Source of the DNA: Gnetum montanum
Taxonomy: Eukaryota; Streptophyta; Gnetopsida; Gnetales; Gnetaceae
DNA: 51,762 nt
Direction: 5' to 3'
NCBI GenBank assembly: GCA_015680685.1
Contig: MNCI01030582.1
Coordinates: forward strand, 97,670 to 149,431
Shown here: one piece after another, positions 42,054 to 51,762 of the stretch
How the letters are laid out: each line of letters starts with the position of its first letter
Numbering within the stretch: position 1 is the stretch's first letter
Program-made: the position numbers and the translations under genes
The notes under the pieces: model-generated
What the model saw: only the letters and a program-made list of their open reading frames with translations
Database searches by the model: none
What the model was told of the DNA's origin: nothing

Positions 42054-42061
42054 TATATATA
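42054..42061 (+). promoter_or_regulatory. TATA box for the opposite-strand gene, element C
   Basis: TATATATA in GTGCTATATATAGCG, 346 bp upstream of the exon 1 ATG at 42407. It is aligned with the TATA box at 24439-24446 of A by the shared GTGCTATA and the GC-rich run before it. Confidence 0.7.
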
Positions 42062-42109
42062 GCGTTGGGCTGTCAGTTGTCAGAGGCACCGTGAACTTGA
42101 AGCAAACCA

Positions 42110-42330
42110 GAGCATGAGCGTAAACCTTAACGTAAGCGTAAGTGTAAACTTCAGCGTAAGGGTAGAAGCTCAAACCCAGCGTAAACGTAGTGTGTAGAGG
42201 CTCGAACTTCGGCATAAGCGTGAGCGTAGAGGCTCAAACTCAGCGTAAGCATGAGCGTAGAGGCTCGAACTCAGTGTAAGCATGAGCGTAGAGGCTCAAA
42301 CTCAGCATGAGCATGGAGGCTCCAACTTCA
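42110..42330 (+). repeat. About 31-bp repeats in the leader of the opposite-strand gene, element C
   Basis: Four to five units of the type GCGTAGAGGCTCAAACTCAG followed by CGTAAGCATGA. They contain the AGCGTAA half-site seen in LTRs. They lie between the TATA box and the exon 1 ATG. Confidence 0.8.
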
Positions 42331-42406
42331 GCGTACAGGATTTAGTTCGGCATGCGGGTTCGGACCCTAGCGTAAACCCATCAGCTTCAGCGTGTAGGAT
42401 GCCGAA

Positions 42407-45400
42407 ATGGGCAAGGGCAAGGAGGTAGAAGGCCAGTGGAGGAAGGGACCTAACCTGACTTTCGAGGAGGAAAGTTAGGCCATGTTGCAGTGTTTACCTA
42501 GACCAAGGGTTTCATCGTGGCCTGGATCGTCACACAGGTAGTCTCTAATCCTGCCTCTGTTAACTGTTTTTCATCTGTACTTGTTATCTAGCATAAACAG
42601 TCTCAACAACGTAGAGAGTTTTGGTAGCGTAAAGGGCCTGTACGCTGAGCATAGGTTTGCAGCATAGAGGGTCTCTACAGCGTACAGGGTCTGTACGTTG
42701 AGCGTAGAAGGTTTCCATAGCGTATAGCGTAGACTATTTTCACTGCGTATAGCGTAGATTATTTTCACAGCATGTAGCGTAGAGTGTTTTCACAGCGTAT
42801 AAGCTGAGTGTAAATGGTTTTTTGTTTTCAGGCAGCGTATAGCATAGACTATTTTCAGAGCATATACGCTGAGCGTAAACGTTTTTTTTGTTTTCAGGCA
42901 GCGTATACGCCAAGTGTTTTCATAGCGTATACGCTGAGCGTAAATAGTTTCTTTTCAGGCAACGTATATGCCAAGTGTAAATACTTTTTAATTTTTCGAA
43001 GCATTGGCCTACAACATGGAATTTCGTTTTTCCATCTCATTTTCATGTATAGCTGGTTTATCGCGGCATTCTGGTTACTTGCAGGGATCCTGAGCCTTTC
43101 CTCTTGGTAGTTGAGTTGGTTGGAGTACTGGCATGGTTTGGGCCACTTGAGACTGATGAACCTACCCCTAATCTAACTATTGACAACAATGGGGTATGGT
43201 TTAGGGAAGGGGCTTGTGAATTCCTCGCCTTCATCCTAGACAGATTTAAGGTGGTGGTCTGGTCACACCTGAGCAAACAAGTGGCGTGGAGCATGCTTGA
43301 AGCTATGTTGTCGGGATCTTCGGATGGCGTCATGGTCTTCATGGTGGATATTGATGAGGGACCGCTTGTGATCGAGGATGGTCCCTCTAGCGGGCCCAGA
43401 TCTACTCGCCCGTTAGCACGCGTGTGGGACCTATTGCCACAAGGGCCTGACTATCTCAATAACACCTTGTTTCTAACTACGCGCACGCACACGTTATTTC
43501 AGAACCCTCCTGGCACGGTGTACCGGGTAGAGAGGTAAGGTCGTTTATTTTGTCGTTTGGCATTTGCCCTTGTTCTGATGACTGTTCTTTTGCAAGCCCC
43601 AAGTTAACCAAGATGGGACATGCATCAATGATGATGGGCTTTCCCTGGCTCATACCGCTCTAGAGACCTTTATGGCGGGTCCCACCCTTCACGGAGCTGT
43701 ATTAGCTTAGACGAAGGGTGACATTATTCATTTCCATAAACATTTTTCCAGGGCGTTTGCACAGTGCATGGCTCGTGGGTGGTTGCATAGAGATTGGTCG
43801 CGTAATGGAAGAGTTTTCCCTCATGATGCTGACTTGGGTTCTAGCACCTCGAAGTCCACAACTGAAGGTAAGTGACAATATTTCCTAGATGCCTTAGTGT
43901 GTTTTTTCGACTGCTGGTGGTCATACTGATGTGATGATTTCAAATTGTGTTTACAGTTGATGTCCCTCCTGGCGGAGACCCTGTTACGACAGGATGAACT
44001 AAGAGTACCCTGTCGATGAAGTTTGGGGAGATCAGCAAGGCACAGAAATGGTTGCACACCAATGCTCTACCATCTATTGTCTGTTTTTTGGATGATGCCA
44101 GCCTCATGGAATTATTTACAACCCCAAGCCCTGATGTGTCCATAGCTGAAATGATCGAGATTGTTGATTCATTCGACAAGTCTGCTCCTACTACAACACC
44201 CGTATTAAGGGTGTCAAAATATTTTTCCATCTGTCAGCCAAGTTCTTTTCAGATCTGTTCGGTGTACCAGAAGATGATGTGAATGTGGTTTTGGATAGGG
44301 CACAAAAAGAGCTTCATATGGTATGTGAGCTAGAAGACTAGTTGGGCATTGTCAAGGGCTCCAAGGGATTCCCTATGCAGGGGACATCAAAGTGGTGGAA
44401 GTTAACGAATTGTATCCCCTGTTTCGGGCATGGGTGTTTTCTAAATCCCTTTCCTAGGTGAAGAGTCTTGGGGTGGAAGCTGTGCGCATCATGTGAACCA
44501 TTTTAGAAACTGGGATGCGTTATAATTGGGCTCAATTTTTGTTATCAGGCCTTCATAAGGAGATAGTGCGATTGTGTTCAAATGTTGAGGCGCAGTCCCA
44601 TTTTACATTTGCATTCTTTGTTGGCTATCTTCGTTGCTTGGACGAGTTTCTAGTGGTTCATGCGGACAATAAATATGTCCTACGGGATCGTACTCAATTA
44701 TCTTGTCTGTGGATTAACCATTTGTTCAAGACAGCTGAGTCCCAAGATGCTCCTGAGGGGATTGATGAATCTGTGTCCATCACGATGGGAGGGTCATCTG
44801 GTACTTCCATCAACACACGTGATAGTGTGGGGTTGGAACCAGATGATGTGCCCTATACTATAAAGAGAGCTGAACGTGTCATCAAGGAGACCATCGGGAA
44901 AGCCAAGTTGAAGCTCCCGAAGCATGAATGCTCAACAGAGGTGGCCTCAAATGTGGAAGAGCCAAGGGTGAAGTGAATACAGTTTAAAATGCCTATTCGA
45001 GGTAAGTAAGTTTGGTGCACTTATTGCATTATCCTTTTCATCTTACTCATAATTTTCATTTTGACCGCTTACATGCAACTAATGCCTTCAGACTTGACTC
45101 GCAAAGTGAGGAGACAGGAGTTAGAGACCATCATCGAGGAGGAGGAAGCTATGATGAACTTAATTACTGAGGAGGAAGAGGTTGGCAAGGATCAGGCAGA
45201 AGGGACGGAGGAGCTAGCGGAAGACACCACAGAGATAGAACTGGTGGATGACCAGGGTGGTGTTGATGAAATGTTCAGTAACTTCCTTAAGAGAAGATTG
45301 GACCTTGTTGACCCTCCAAACCTGGAAGGGGTCAGAGAAGACAGTATGTTTCCTTTTTTTTTATTGTGTTGCTTTGTGAATCATTGTTTCTATGGTGTTT

Positions 45401-46700
45401 TACTTTAATGTTTTTATCCCTTTCAGACGAAGGTAGGATAATTCCTAAGATGCGACTGGAAGTGCCTATGAAGGTGGTTCCCCTTGAAATGCTCCCTGAG
45501 GCTAGTCCACCTTGTACTCGTAGACCATTTTCTTGGACCAAGATGCCAAGTAAAATGGATTTCGTGACCAATATCGTCGACGAGGTGGTTGAACGTATTC
45601 AGGAAACTCACCCTGAGATAGGTACAAATGTTTCGAGTCTTTTGCAGCTTTCGAGTTTCACACCCCTTTTTTTTCATCTAATGTTTCATGCCTGTTCTTT
45701 TTGTGTGCGTAGATGCCAAGTTGAAGTGGGATCCATCTGAGACCATTAGCATTGAAAGTTTGCCTACATTACCCCTAGAAGTTAAACAGATACCAAGGTT
45801 GGTCTATGACGAGGTGGGGGAAGATCTTGTACATAACACAAAATCTCTTTGGACCTGTAGGCATTCCATCGAACAGTTATGGTTGCAAATCCAAGCAAAG
45901 GAAAAAGAAGTTTCCGAGCTATTAGTTAAACGCGATGATCTCAAGGCTCGTTATGAGTTTGCCTCAACTAGACTAACAAGCGATCATTCTTGGTGAACCT
46001 CTGAGATCACCTATACTAGATATTGGAACCTACTCAATCGCCACGTGTCACTGACCCAGAAACTAGCAGAGCGTAAGGCCCAAGTAGATCTACTGAACCT
46101 CAAATGCCAGGATTGGAAGGCTTTTACTTCCAAGGTGCGTAAGTGGGGTCAAGATGAGAAGAACCACAAGCACCATTACAAGAAATCATTGAAGGAAGTA
46201 TCCATAGAAAAGCGTCAGCTTGAAATGTTTGTAGAGGGTGTGGGTCTACACTCTGCGTTTGATACTTTTGCTCAGAATACAACTGTTGAGATGGAATTGC
46301 CTACTAGGGTAATCACGACCGCTTATGGGGAGGTCTTTGTGGGTGAATTCCCCTTGAAACATTCTACATGGTTGGATGTTGATAAGGGGAAGGCCTTGGC
46401 AAATATCGATCTAGGCCTTGATGGGACTGATTGGGCTAGCGTCTCAGAAGAGGAAATTATCCATCAATTGGAATTTGGTTTAGGGGGGTGGGGGTCCCCT
46501 TCGGTAAGCAATTTGTTGCCATGAAATTCGTTTGTTGAGTAGTGTTTGGGAGTTTTCTCTTTTGTTCTTGTGTTGATTGTCTCTTTTGTATTTTATAGGG
46601 TCAAGGCGACGATGATGTTCAAGAAGCTAGCCCCAGTGGAGTAGGGACCCATGATGCTGGCGGGTCTAAAGGGGATGATCCTCCCATCCTTGATGTTTAG
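42407..46700 (+). pseudogene. Opposite-strand eight-exon gene of element C
   Basis: Exons: 42407-42537, 43085-43534, 43597-43867, 43957-45001, 45092-45343, 45427-45621, 45713-46503, 46599-46700 (TAG). Donors and acceptors are canonical, for example GAGAG|GTAAGG, GAAG|GTAAGT, TTACAG|TTGATG and TTTCAG|ACGAAG. Exons 1, 2, 6 and 8 have exactly the lengths found in A. Exon 2 carries the HAD-like domain (FLLVVELVGVLAW; LPQGPDYLNNTLFLTTRTH). Exon 4 has the transposon-protein-like region. Exons 5 and 8 are acidic; exon 7 has ELLVKRDDLKARYEF and QEKNHKHHYKKSL-type charged helices. Breaks: TAG in exon 1, a one-base deletion and TAG in exon 3, several stops and a shift in exon 4, and TGA at 45994-45996 in exon 7. 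The last is also in A. Function is unknown. Confidence 0.86.
42538..43084 (+). repeat. Intron 1 of the opposite-strand gene with GCGTATACGC-type motifs (element C)
   Basis: Donor CACAG|GTAGTC, acceptor TTGCAG|GGATCC. It contains repeated AGCGTATA, AGCGTAGA and GCGTATACGCTGAGCGTAAA blocks, several in phrases such as TTTTCAGGCAGCGTATA that recur three times. 547 bp against 814 in A. Confidence 0.85.
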
Positions 46701-47078
46701 TTTTTGCTTTGAGATTAATCTGGCTCACATTTTTACGTGAGTCATAAATTGAATGTTTTGAGTTGTAGTGAATAGACGAATAGAATCTGTCAACTCTTGT
46801 ACTTGTCTAACTGTATATCACTACATGTATGTATATATTTCTACATATATTTTTTGTTGTGGATTTTGAGTTTCAATTTAAACACAACATGGCAATGTAA
46901 AATGTTTTGGTTTGTTTTTGTAGTTTAAGTGTAGTGCACGAATGTAATTGTAAGTAGGAATGTAATCATAAGCGAAGGATAATTGCAAGAATTGTTATTG
47001 ACAACATGACAATGCAAGCATAAATTCGAACAATGAACTGACATTCGGGAGAAAAATAAAATGTAGGTAGATGATCTA
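46701..47078. other. AT-rich spacer downstream of the opposite-strand gene, element C
   Basis: No gene seen. It has AT-rich runs including a TATATATTT stretch near 46830. It corresponds to 19349-19626 in A and probably holds the 3' end signals of the opposite-strand gene. Confidence 0.6.
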
Positions 47079-47277
47079 GTTTAAGGCCATTTCGGGCCAT
47101 GTGTACTAGTTTAAGGCTATTTCGGGCCACACACACTAGTTTAAGGTCATTTTGGGCCATGCATAAATAAGGGAAGTTTCAAGTGACAAGGGTTGATTTC
47201 TTGCTAGACCAACCATTTCTGATCGTGGCTAGTTTTATGTCGTTGCGGACATGATAGTTTAACGTCATTCCGGACTT
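47079..47277 (-). repeat. Boundary repeats between the opposite-strand gene and protease, element C
   Basis: Three units with core CTAGTTTAAGGCCATTTCGG (47079-47160) and two with TAGTTTTATGTCGTTGCGGA or TAGTTTAACGTCATTCCGGA (47229-47277). Same place as 19080-19348 in A. Confidence 0.87.
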
Positions 47278-47286
47278 GAATGTCGT

Positions 47287-48243
47287 TTATTGGTTTAATA
47301 GTTTTTTGATTTTTCTCATTTTAACATTAGGAGTAGTGTTAACGGGTATGATTCTATATTCAGCGTCTCCTTCGCTGATCACGTTGAATGGTAATTCAGC
47401 CCAAGGGAAGTCTGATGGAATAGTTTCCACGTTGGTGCTTTCCAGTGCTTCTTTATGTATCATGGTTTCCGTGTCAGTTGTAGTTTCCAAGTGAGGTTGT
47501 GTATGTACGATTTCAGGCCTGGGTATGTCTGTTTTGGGTAAATTTTCCTTTGTATCTAAGAGATTATCGCCTACTAGTTGTTGTTCATTTGTATCATCTT
47601 ATTTAGGCTCTTCGAGCTTAGCTTCTGAGCCTTGATTTGTGTCTGTATGCGATGAGATGGTAGGTGTAGTAGCCTTTTCGTGTATAATGATTTCACTACC
47701 TTCGTAAGGCAGGTGAATTTCTTGGTGTATGGGGAAAGAGACTGCTTTCAGTTGGGCTAACCAGGGCCTTCCCAATATTAGGTTGAACCTCGGCATTTCA
47801 TTGATTACCACAAAGTCGGCAGATGTGGGGAATTGATCCCCTGCTATAAAGTCTAAAGTCATGGTGCCTTTGGCTATTACGCACGATCCACTGAACGACT
47901 TCAAACACGTGGTGGCTATTGGTCTAATTAGCTCCACAAGCCCCAATTGTTCGACGATGGGATAGGGTACTACATTTGTAGTGGCTCCATCATCTACATG
48001 CAATCTATGTATCTTAAATTGATTTATTTGTATTATTATGAACATAGGTGTCGTTGTTACCTCTCTTGTTTTCTTGTCTACTTTGATGTTATCATTGTGG
48101 AAACTCAATGGCTTAGGAGTTGACCCTCGAGGCGAGTACATTACTGCATGAATTGAAGGTTCATTTGGAGGTAAGTCTTCGCTTACTGGGATGGAATTCA
48201 ACATGCACACTAGAGATTCGCGATGGGTTTGAGATGTTAACAC
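47287..48243 (-). pseudogene. Element C protease and C-terminal linker
   Basis: Minus strand, in frame with gag. The core (48243-47599) has HVDDGATTNVVPYPIVEQLGL with the active-site Asp and NLILGRPWLAQL, both as in A. A stop near 47599 separates it from the linker (47490-47287), which ends RKIKKLLNQ and TAA, the same natural end as in A. Apart from that stop the reading is well preserved. Confidence 0.9.
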
Positions 48244-48249
48244 CAGGTT

Positions 48250-49232
48250 GTATAAGCTTAATGAGGTGTTTTTTTGTTTAAGTGCTTGCGTGACTTATGT
48301 TAGAGCTATTGTCAGATCTCTACTGTTGGGCGTATGTTTGTCAGCAGTGATTTGGTCCATTGGGCCCAACAGTTTTATTTCGTGCATAGTTGGTTTGTCA
48401 TCTTTACCTGGAATTGTTGATTTGGGCGCATCATGTTTTTCGGATGATTCACCCTCATAGCCTGTGTTTGGTTTATTGTTAGATGATGTCATGGGTATTG
48501 CATTTAGTGGGGTAGGCTTGGGAGGTCCTAAGGCTAGTCATTGGTGCTCCTTCTCCAAGCGTTCGCATGTAAGCTTGTCTGCTAGGCGTTCTCGTGTGTG
48601 GCATGGGGGTACAATTGGTTTCGAAACCTCGGGTTGCTTTGGAATCTGTACTACGTATGGATTAGGGTGGGGTTGTGGTTAGGCGGTTGAATTTAGTTGA
48701 GTGCCAGGCTAGCTATGCACCTTGATGACATAGGGACTCGGTTTATTCATTGTTTGCGAAGTGGAGGACTGGTGGTCACCAGGACGTTTGGGTGTCCTAA
48801 TGACGTATGGAGTTGGCCTAGCTGGAGGTTGTACCTCCGCTGTTACGACCACAGGTGGTACTCGGACTACGTGGGNGGGGGGGGGGCGCATAGGAGGTGT
48901 TTGAGTGTTTGTGGTAGTAGTGGTAGGAGGTATGTGCACTACGTATGGTTTTTCGCATGTTGGCGTGATAGAAGTTGCTACGGCGGGGGGAATTTTGATG
49001 ACATAAGGTTTCTGTGGGGAATATGATGGTTGAGGCATAGATGTTTCTACAGTGGGAGGAATGTGCACTACAAACGGCCTCTTAGGCATTTGCTGCTCAT
49101 GGTCGGAGTATACGGTGTTAATGCTAGGTATTTCTGGTTCGTTATCAAAGTAGATGGTGTTAATTACATATGGTGCTTCTTTAGTATTTAAAGGATCTTT
49201 ATATATGCCCATGGCCTGGTTTTGTGGTTGGA
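48250..49232 (-). pseudogene. Element C gag, C-terminal part only
   Basis: It begins at VQPQNQAMGIYKDPLNTK, which aligns with A at about 17137; everything upstream (capsid, knuckle) is missing. It contains six or seven repeats of the PYVVRVPP type (RPFVVHIPP, KPYVIKIPP, KPYVVHIPP, TPYVIRTPK, SPYVIKV). There is an N in a G-run at 48876 and stops near 48690 and 48247. The break at 49232/49233 is abrupt: A and C match up to CCGGTCCAAC and then differ completely. Confidence 0.88.
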
Positions 49233-50235
49233 CCGGTGATGAGTGGTGAGGTACCCCTACACTCAACCATACGAAACGAGCGTAGCATGCGTGATTCGGT
49301 TGAACTCTGTAGACTAAATGCCTAAACGCCGCAAGGAACACTTGGGGTTAATTAATCGTTGTCTTCCCAAGCTTGCTTGTATGTGTCACGGTGTATGGTT
49401 AAGCATGTCTAAGGTATATGGTTTTTTGGTATTTTCTGGTTTATCTCCTATGCTAAACGGTGAAGGGTTGAGAGACTAAAACTAATTCTAACTATAGCAC
49501 TAAGTCCTAGCATCAGCATCTGTTCCCACTTGCCATACATACCCTGAACTGTGCAACTGTGGCTACCAAACACTAATCGTTACTAGGATTACCACCCGTA
49601 ACGCACGTGCCCGAAGCGATCGTACTAAGGAACCTAACTAGCCTAAGTGTGACAAGCAGCTGATTCCTTGACTAGCCATACACATCTATAGATGCTCGTA
49701 ATCAAGTCGTACTTGTCCCATGTTCTAGGAGGTAAGGGTGAGAGAATCTAATCATAATGAGTAGTCGATTCCTTGGCTAGCCGTACATGTTCGTCAACGC
49801 TCGTAACCAAGTCGTACTCATGCCACGTTACTAGGAAAGCAATAAATAACATTAAATAAACCTATCCATGCACTGCAAGGTTTATCCACAAAGCTCACCT
49901 TTATTACCATACACAACTTGCGTTCAGGTACAAAGCTGCTCGAATAAAGAACTGTTCACTTGGGGGACTCCTACTGCGGGCACATGAAAAATATTCTATC
50001 TCTGGGGTGATCAATCCGCCAGAGCTTCACTACTTTACATCTATGATGTCAAATGAGGGGAGTGCCACCTCTTATTTATAGATTTGGCAGCAGACCAGGA
50101 TATCACGTACGTGATATCGCAGGGAACGACGTGATATTGCGTACGCGATGTCGCGGGGGACGCGATATTGCATTGGCAGCAATATCGCGTATGCAATATC
50201 GTAGCTTGTGCAATTCACGTCTCATCATACCCCCA
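49233..50235 (-). repeat. LTR-like block of an unrelated element
   Basis: Read on minus it has the layout of an LTR. It starts TGGGGGTATGATGAG at about 50235, has palindromic GATATC/GCGATATTGC motifs, a TATA box CTATAAATAAG (50073-50080), AATAAA about 165 bp downstream (49909-49914), and ends in CACTCATCA at about 49234. That end abuts the broken gag of C. No PPT is visible next to the proposed start, so the right boundary is uncertain. Length would be about 1.0 kb. Confidence 0.5.
50073..50080 (-). promoter_or_regulatory. TATA box of the right-end LTR-like block
   Basis: TATAAATA on minus, followed by AGAGGTGGCA and preceded by the palindromic motifs. A consensus plant TATA. Confidence 0.55.
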
Positions 50236-51762
50236 TGACTGTATGAAAACGCATCCTTGAGTTCCTTACAATAATATCAAGTAGGTATGGAATTATTGAG
50301 GGGAATGGAACTAATGGAATGACATGTGAACGGTTCAATATTACAAGACTTGACAAGACTGGTGTTCATGACAACAAGGGTGAACACCTTATTACAATGA
50401 CATCAGGCCAGATTTGGCAGCTGAGAGAAAAGAGGAGAGAGAAGATAAGAGAAGAAGAGAGAATAGTCTTGCTGCTGCCAACGCCTAGATTGTGCCTTCC
50501 ATTGTCCATCTGTAAGTGCATCATAAATTTTGCTCCTTGCATAGCTACTTCAGCGTTGCTCCATTCCAAGTGTTTGCTCCAGATCCAATCCGTTGTTGTA
50601 TGATTGACATCTACACACACAACACAATCATATATTAACAAGGGTAATTGAATCATTATGTAAAGAATACCTTGCTTCGATGTAATTCTAGTGGCTAGGT
50701 TGTGGTATGGCTAATATGGACCTGGGAAGATGTAGATGATGACTACCAAAGGTGTAGGGGCTAGGAAGAGAAACGAAAAATTTTGGGGCTTAGGAGAAAA
50801 ATCGAAAAATGAGGTCCCGTACCCCCATGACTAATCGTGAACCTTTGGTAGCGAAAGAATAGAGAAAGAAAAGGACTAAGAAAGATAGGTAAAAAGGGAC
50901 AACTATGACATCAATGAAGTGGATGTCAGGATGGAAATGAACAAAAAATAAAATTAATTGCAAAATATTAAGGAAAAGAAATTAACTAATGTTCCAAATA
51001 GAAATGTCAGTGGGTCATCCCCAAAGTAGGCTCATGCCATTAATGCCCTGACAAACCCACATTCAAAGAGTCTATAGGCTCTAGGAATGTCCTTTGGAAC
51101 AAGAGTTAAAGTCTTAATCACAAGAATTTACCAAAATGAAAACAATGCATCAACCAAAATATGTACACTAATGATACAACAGGCAATAAGGTGAACAATG
51201 GAGAGAAGGATGGAGAGAAGAGAAATGGAATGGAATCCCAAGAGCAAGGTGGTGTATAGCCCCGTGTGTGTTTTATGATTAATGAGACTTGGCAAATCTC
51301 ATTCCAACTCCGGGCTCAAACCAACCACTTCCAGTGACTTCACATCAATGCCTTTGGTTAAACCATCCACTTGGATGATAAGGATGCATCTTCAAAGAGC
51401 CACCACCATTTCGACAAAACAAAGGAGAGAACGGGAAGCGAGAAGGGCCTTAGTTAGAGGGAACACTTTGGTTTCATAACCAGTGCTTGCAGCCCAAAGT
51501 TATTCCGTCTAAGGGGTGTGCTTTGAATCCTCACTTTGGTTTTTTTTTTTTGCGTTTTGTGTTTTTATGTGTGGGGACCACACCATGCAAAGACTTCTTA
51601 TTTTTATTGTCTTAGCTTCCGATAATTGGGTAACATTGGAATGGTAAGAAAACTCAAGAAGAAAACAACCAAGCACCCAAGTGGATGACCAACACAAAAG
51701 CATCAACTTCCCTTGAAGTCACACCCTTTGCAATCCTTGAGTCCTTCCTTAGTTTGAGAAAT
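50236..51762 (-). other. No clear gene; possible decayed copia-type RNase H tail
   Basis: No long open frame. On minus near 51370-51310 one frame reads QVDGLTKGIDVKSLEVVGL, which is reminiscent of the end of Ty1/copia RNase H (QxADxxTKGL...LG). It would fit as the pol end of the element whose LTR is at 49233-50235, with about 1 kb between them, but the match is short. The 13-mer TACCCCCATGACT occurs at 50228 and again at 50820. Purine-rich tracts lie at 50420-50465 and 50750-50890. Confidence 0.3.

Larger units (their letters stand above)
636..49232 (-). mobile_element. Element C: outermost Tat-like Ty3/gypsy retrotransposon, split by element B
   Basis: Reading on the minus strand from high to low coordinates: partial gag (49232-48250), protease (48243-47287), opposite-strand gene (46700-42407), RT/RNase H/second RNase H (41610-39320), then a 32.5-kb interruption by element B. 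After it come the remainder with integrase (6802-5511), a 3' UTR with a satellite (5510-3101), the PPT stem-loop and the 3' LTR (3026-1468). The 5' LTR, PBS and gag N-terminus are missing beyond 49232. The two halves are assigned to one element because the broken reading joins at the GTACT target duplication and the proteins continue in the same family order. Confidence 0.9.

Noticed and set aside
48871-48886. G-run with N as a possible quadruplex
   Set aside because: The run sits at an assembly ambiguity, so its length cannot be trusted.
50228-50832. Insertion flanked by 13-bp TACCCCCATGACT repeats
   Set aside because: Direct repeats of this length could mark a LINE or SINE, but there is no poly-A tail, internal promoter box or reverse transcriptase between them. 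Left as coincidence or an LTR/PPT variant.

Overview
The window is nuclear DNA of a land plant with a large, repeat-rich genome. It is almost entirely three copies of one Tat-lineage Ty3/gypsy LTR retrotransposon family, nested inside one another, plus a fragment of an unrelated LTR element at the right end. I see no ordinary host gene. The species cannot be told from the sequence. The lineage call rests on the pol order RT - RNase H - second (archaeal-type) RNase H - integrase and on primer-binding sites beginning TGG.

Layout. Element C (minus strand) is the outermost and oldest. Its 3' LTR is at 1468-3026, followed by a 3' UTR with a 37-bp satellite and integrase up to 6802. It resumes at 39320-49232 with RT/RNase H, an opposite-strand gene, protease and partial gag. 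Element B (minus strand) split C and made a 5-bp target duplication, GTACT (6803-6807 and 39320-39324). B's LTRs are 6808-8402 and 37944-39319. Element A (plus strand) sits inside the reverse transcriptase of B: 5' LTR 13091-14255, PBS 14261, gag-pro 14864-19067, RT to integrase 24706-28314, truncated 3' LTR 29646-30384. A deletion at about 30384 removed the end of A's 3' LTR and part of B. From 49233 to the end is an LTR-like block of another family and sequence without a recognisable gene.

The main finding is a large multi-exon gene carried by all three copies between protease and reverse transcriptase, on the strand opposite to gag-pol (19627-24160 minus in A, 42407-46700 plus in C, a 5'-truncated copy at 30385-33277 plus in B). 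Eight exons can be laid out from GT/AG junctions and frame. Exon lengths match between A and C (131, 450, about 265, about 1035, about 240, 195, about 788 and 102 nt). A TATA box lies upstream of exon 1 in both. The product would be about 1,060 residues: a domain resembling FCP1/NIF-type HAD phosphatases whose catalytic Asp residues are replaced, then a region resembling plant-transposon/plant-mobile-domain proteins, then an acidic and coiled-coil tail. In a 49-codon block, A and C differ at 24 codons silently and at only 3 with amino-acid change, which indicates protein-level selection while the family was active.

Other family features are short repeats of related sequence at each module boundary (after protease, before RT, after integrase), a stem-loop containing the polypurine tract, and the 10-bp palindrome GCGTATACGC repeated both in the LTRs and in intron 1 of the opposite-strand gene. 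All copies carry stop codons and frameshifts, so none looks autonomous now.
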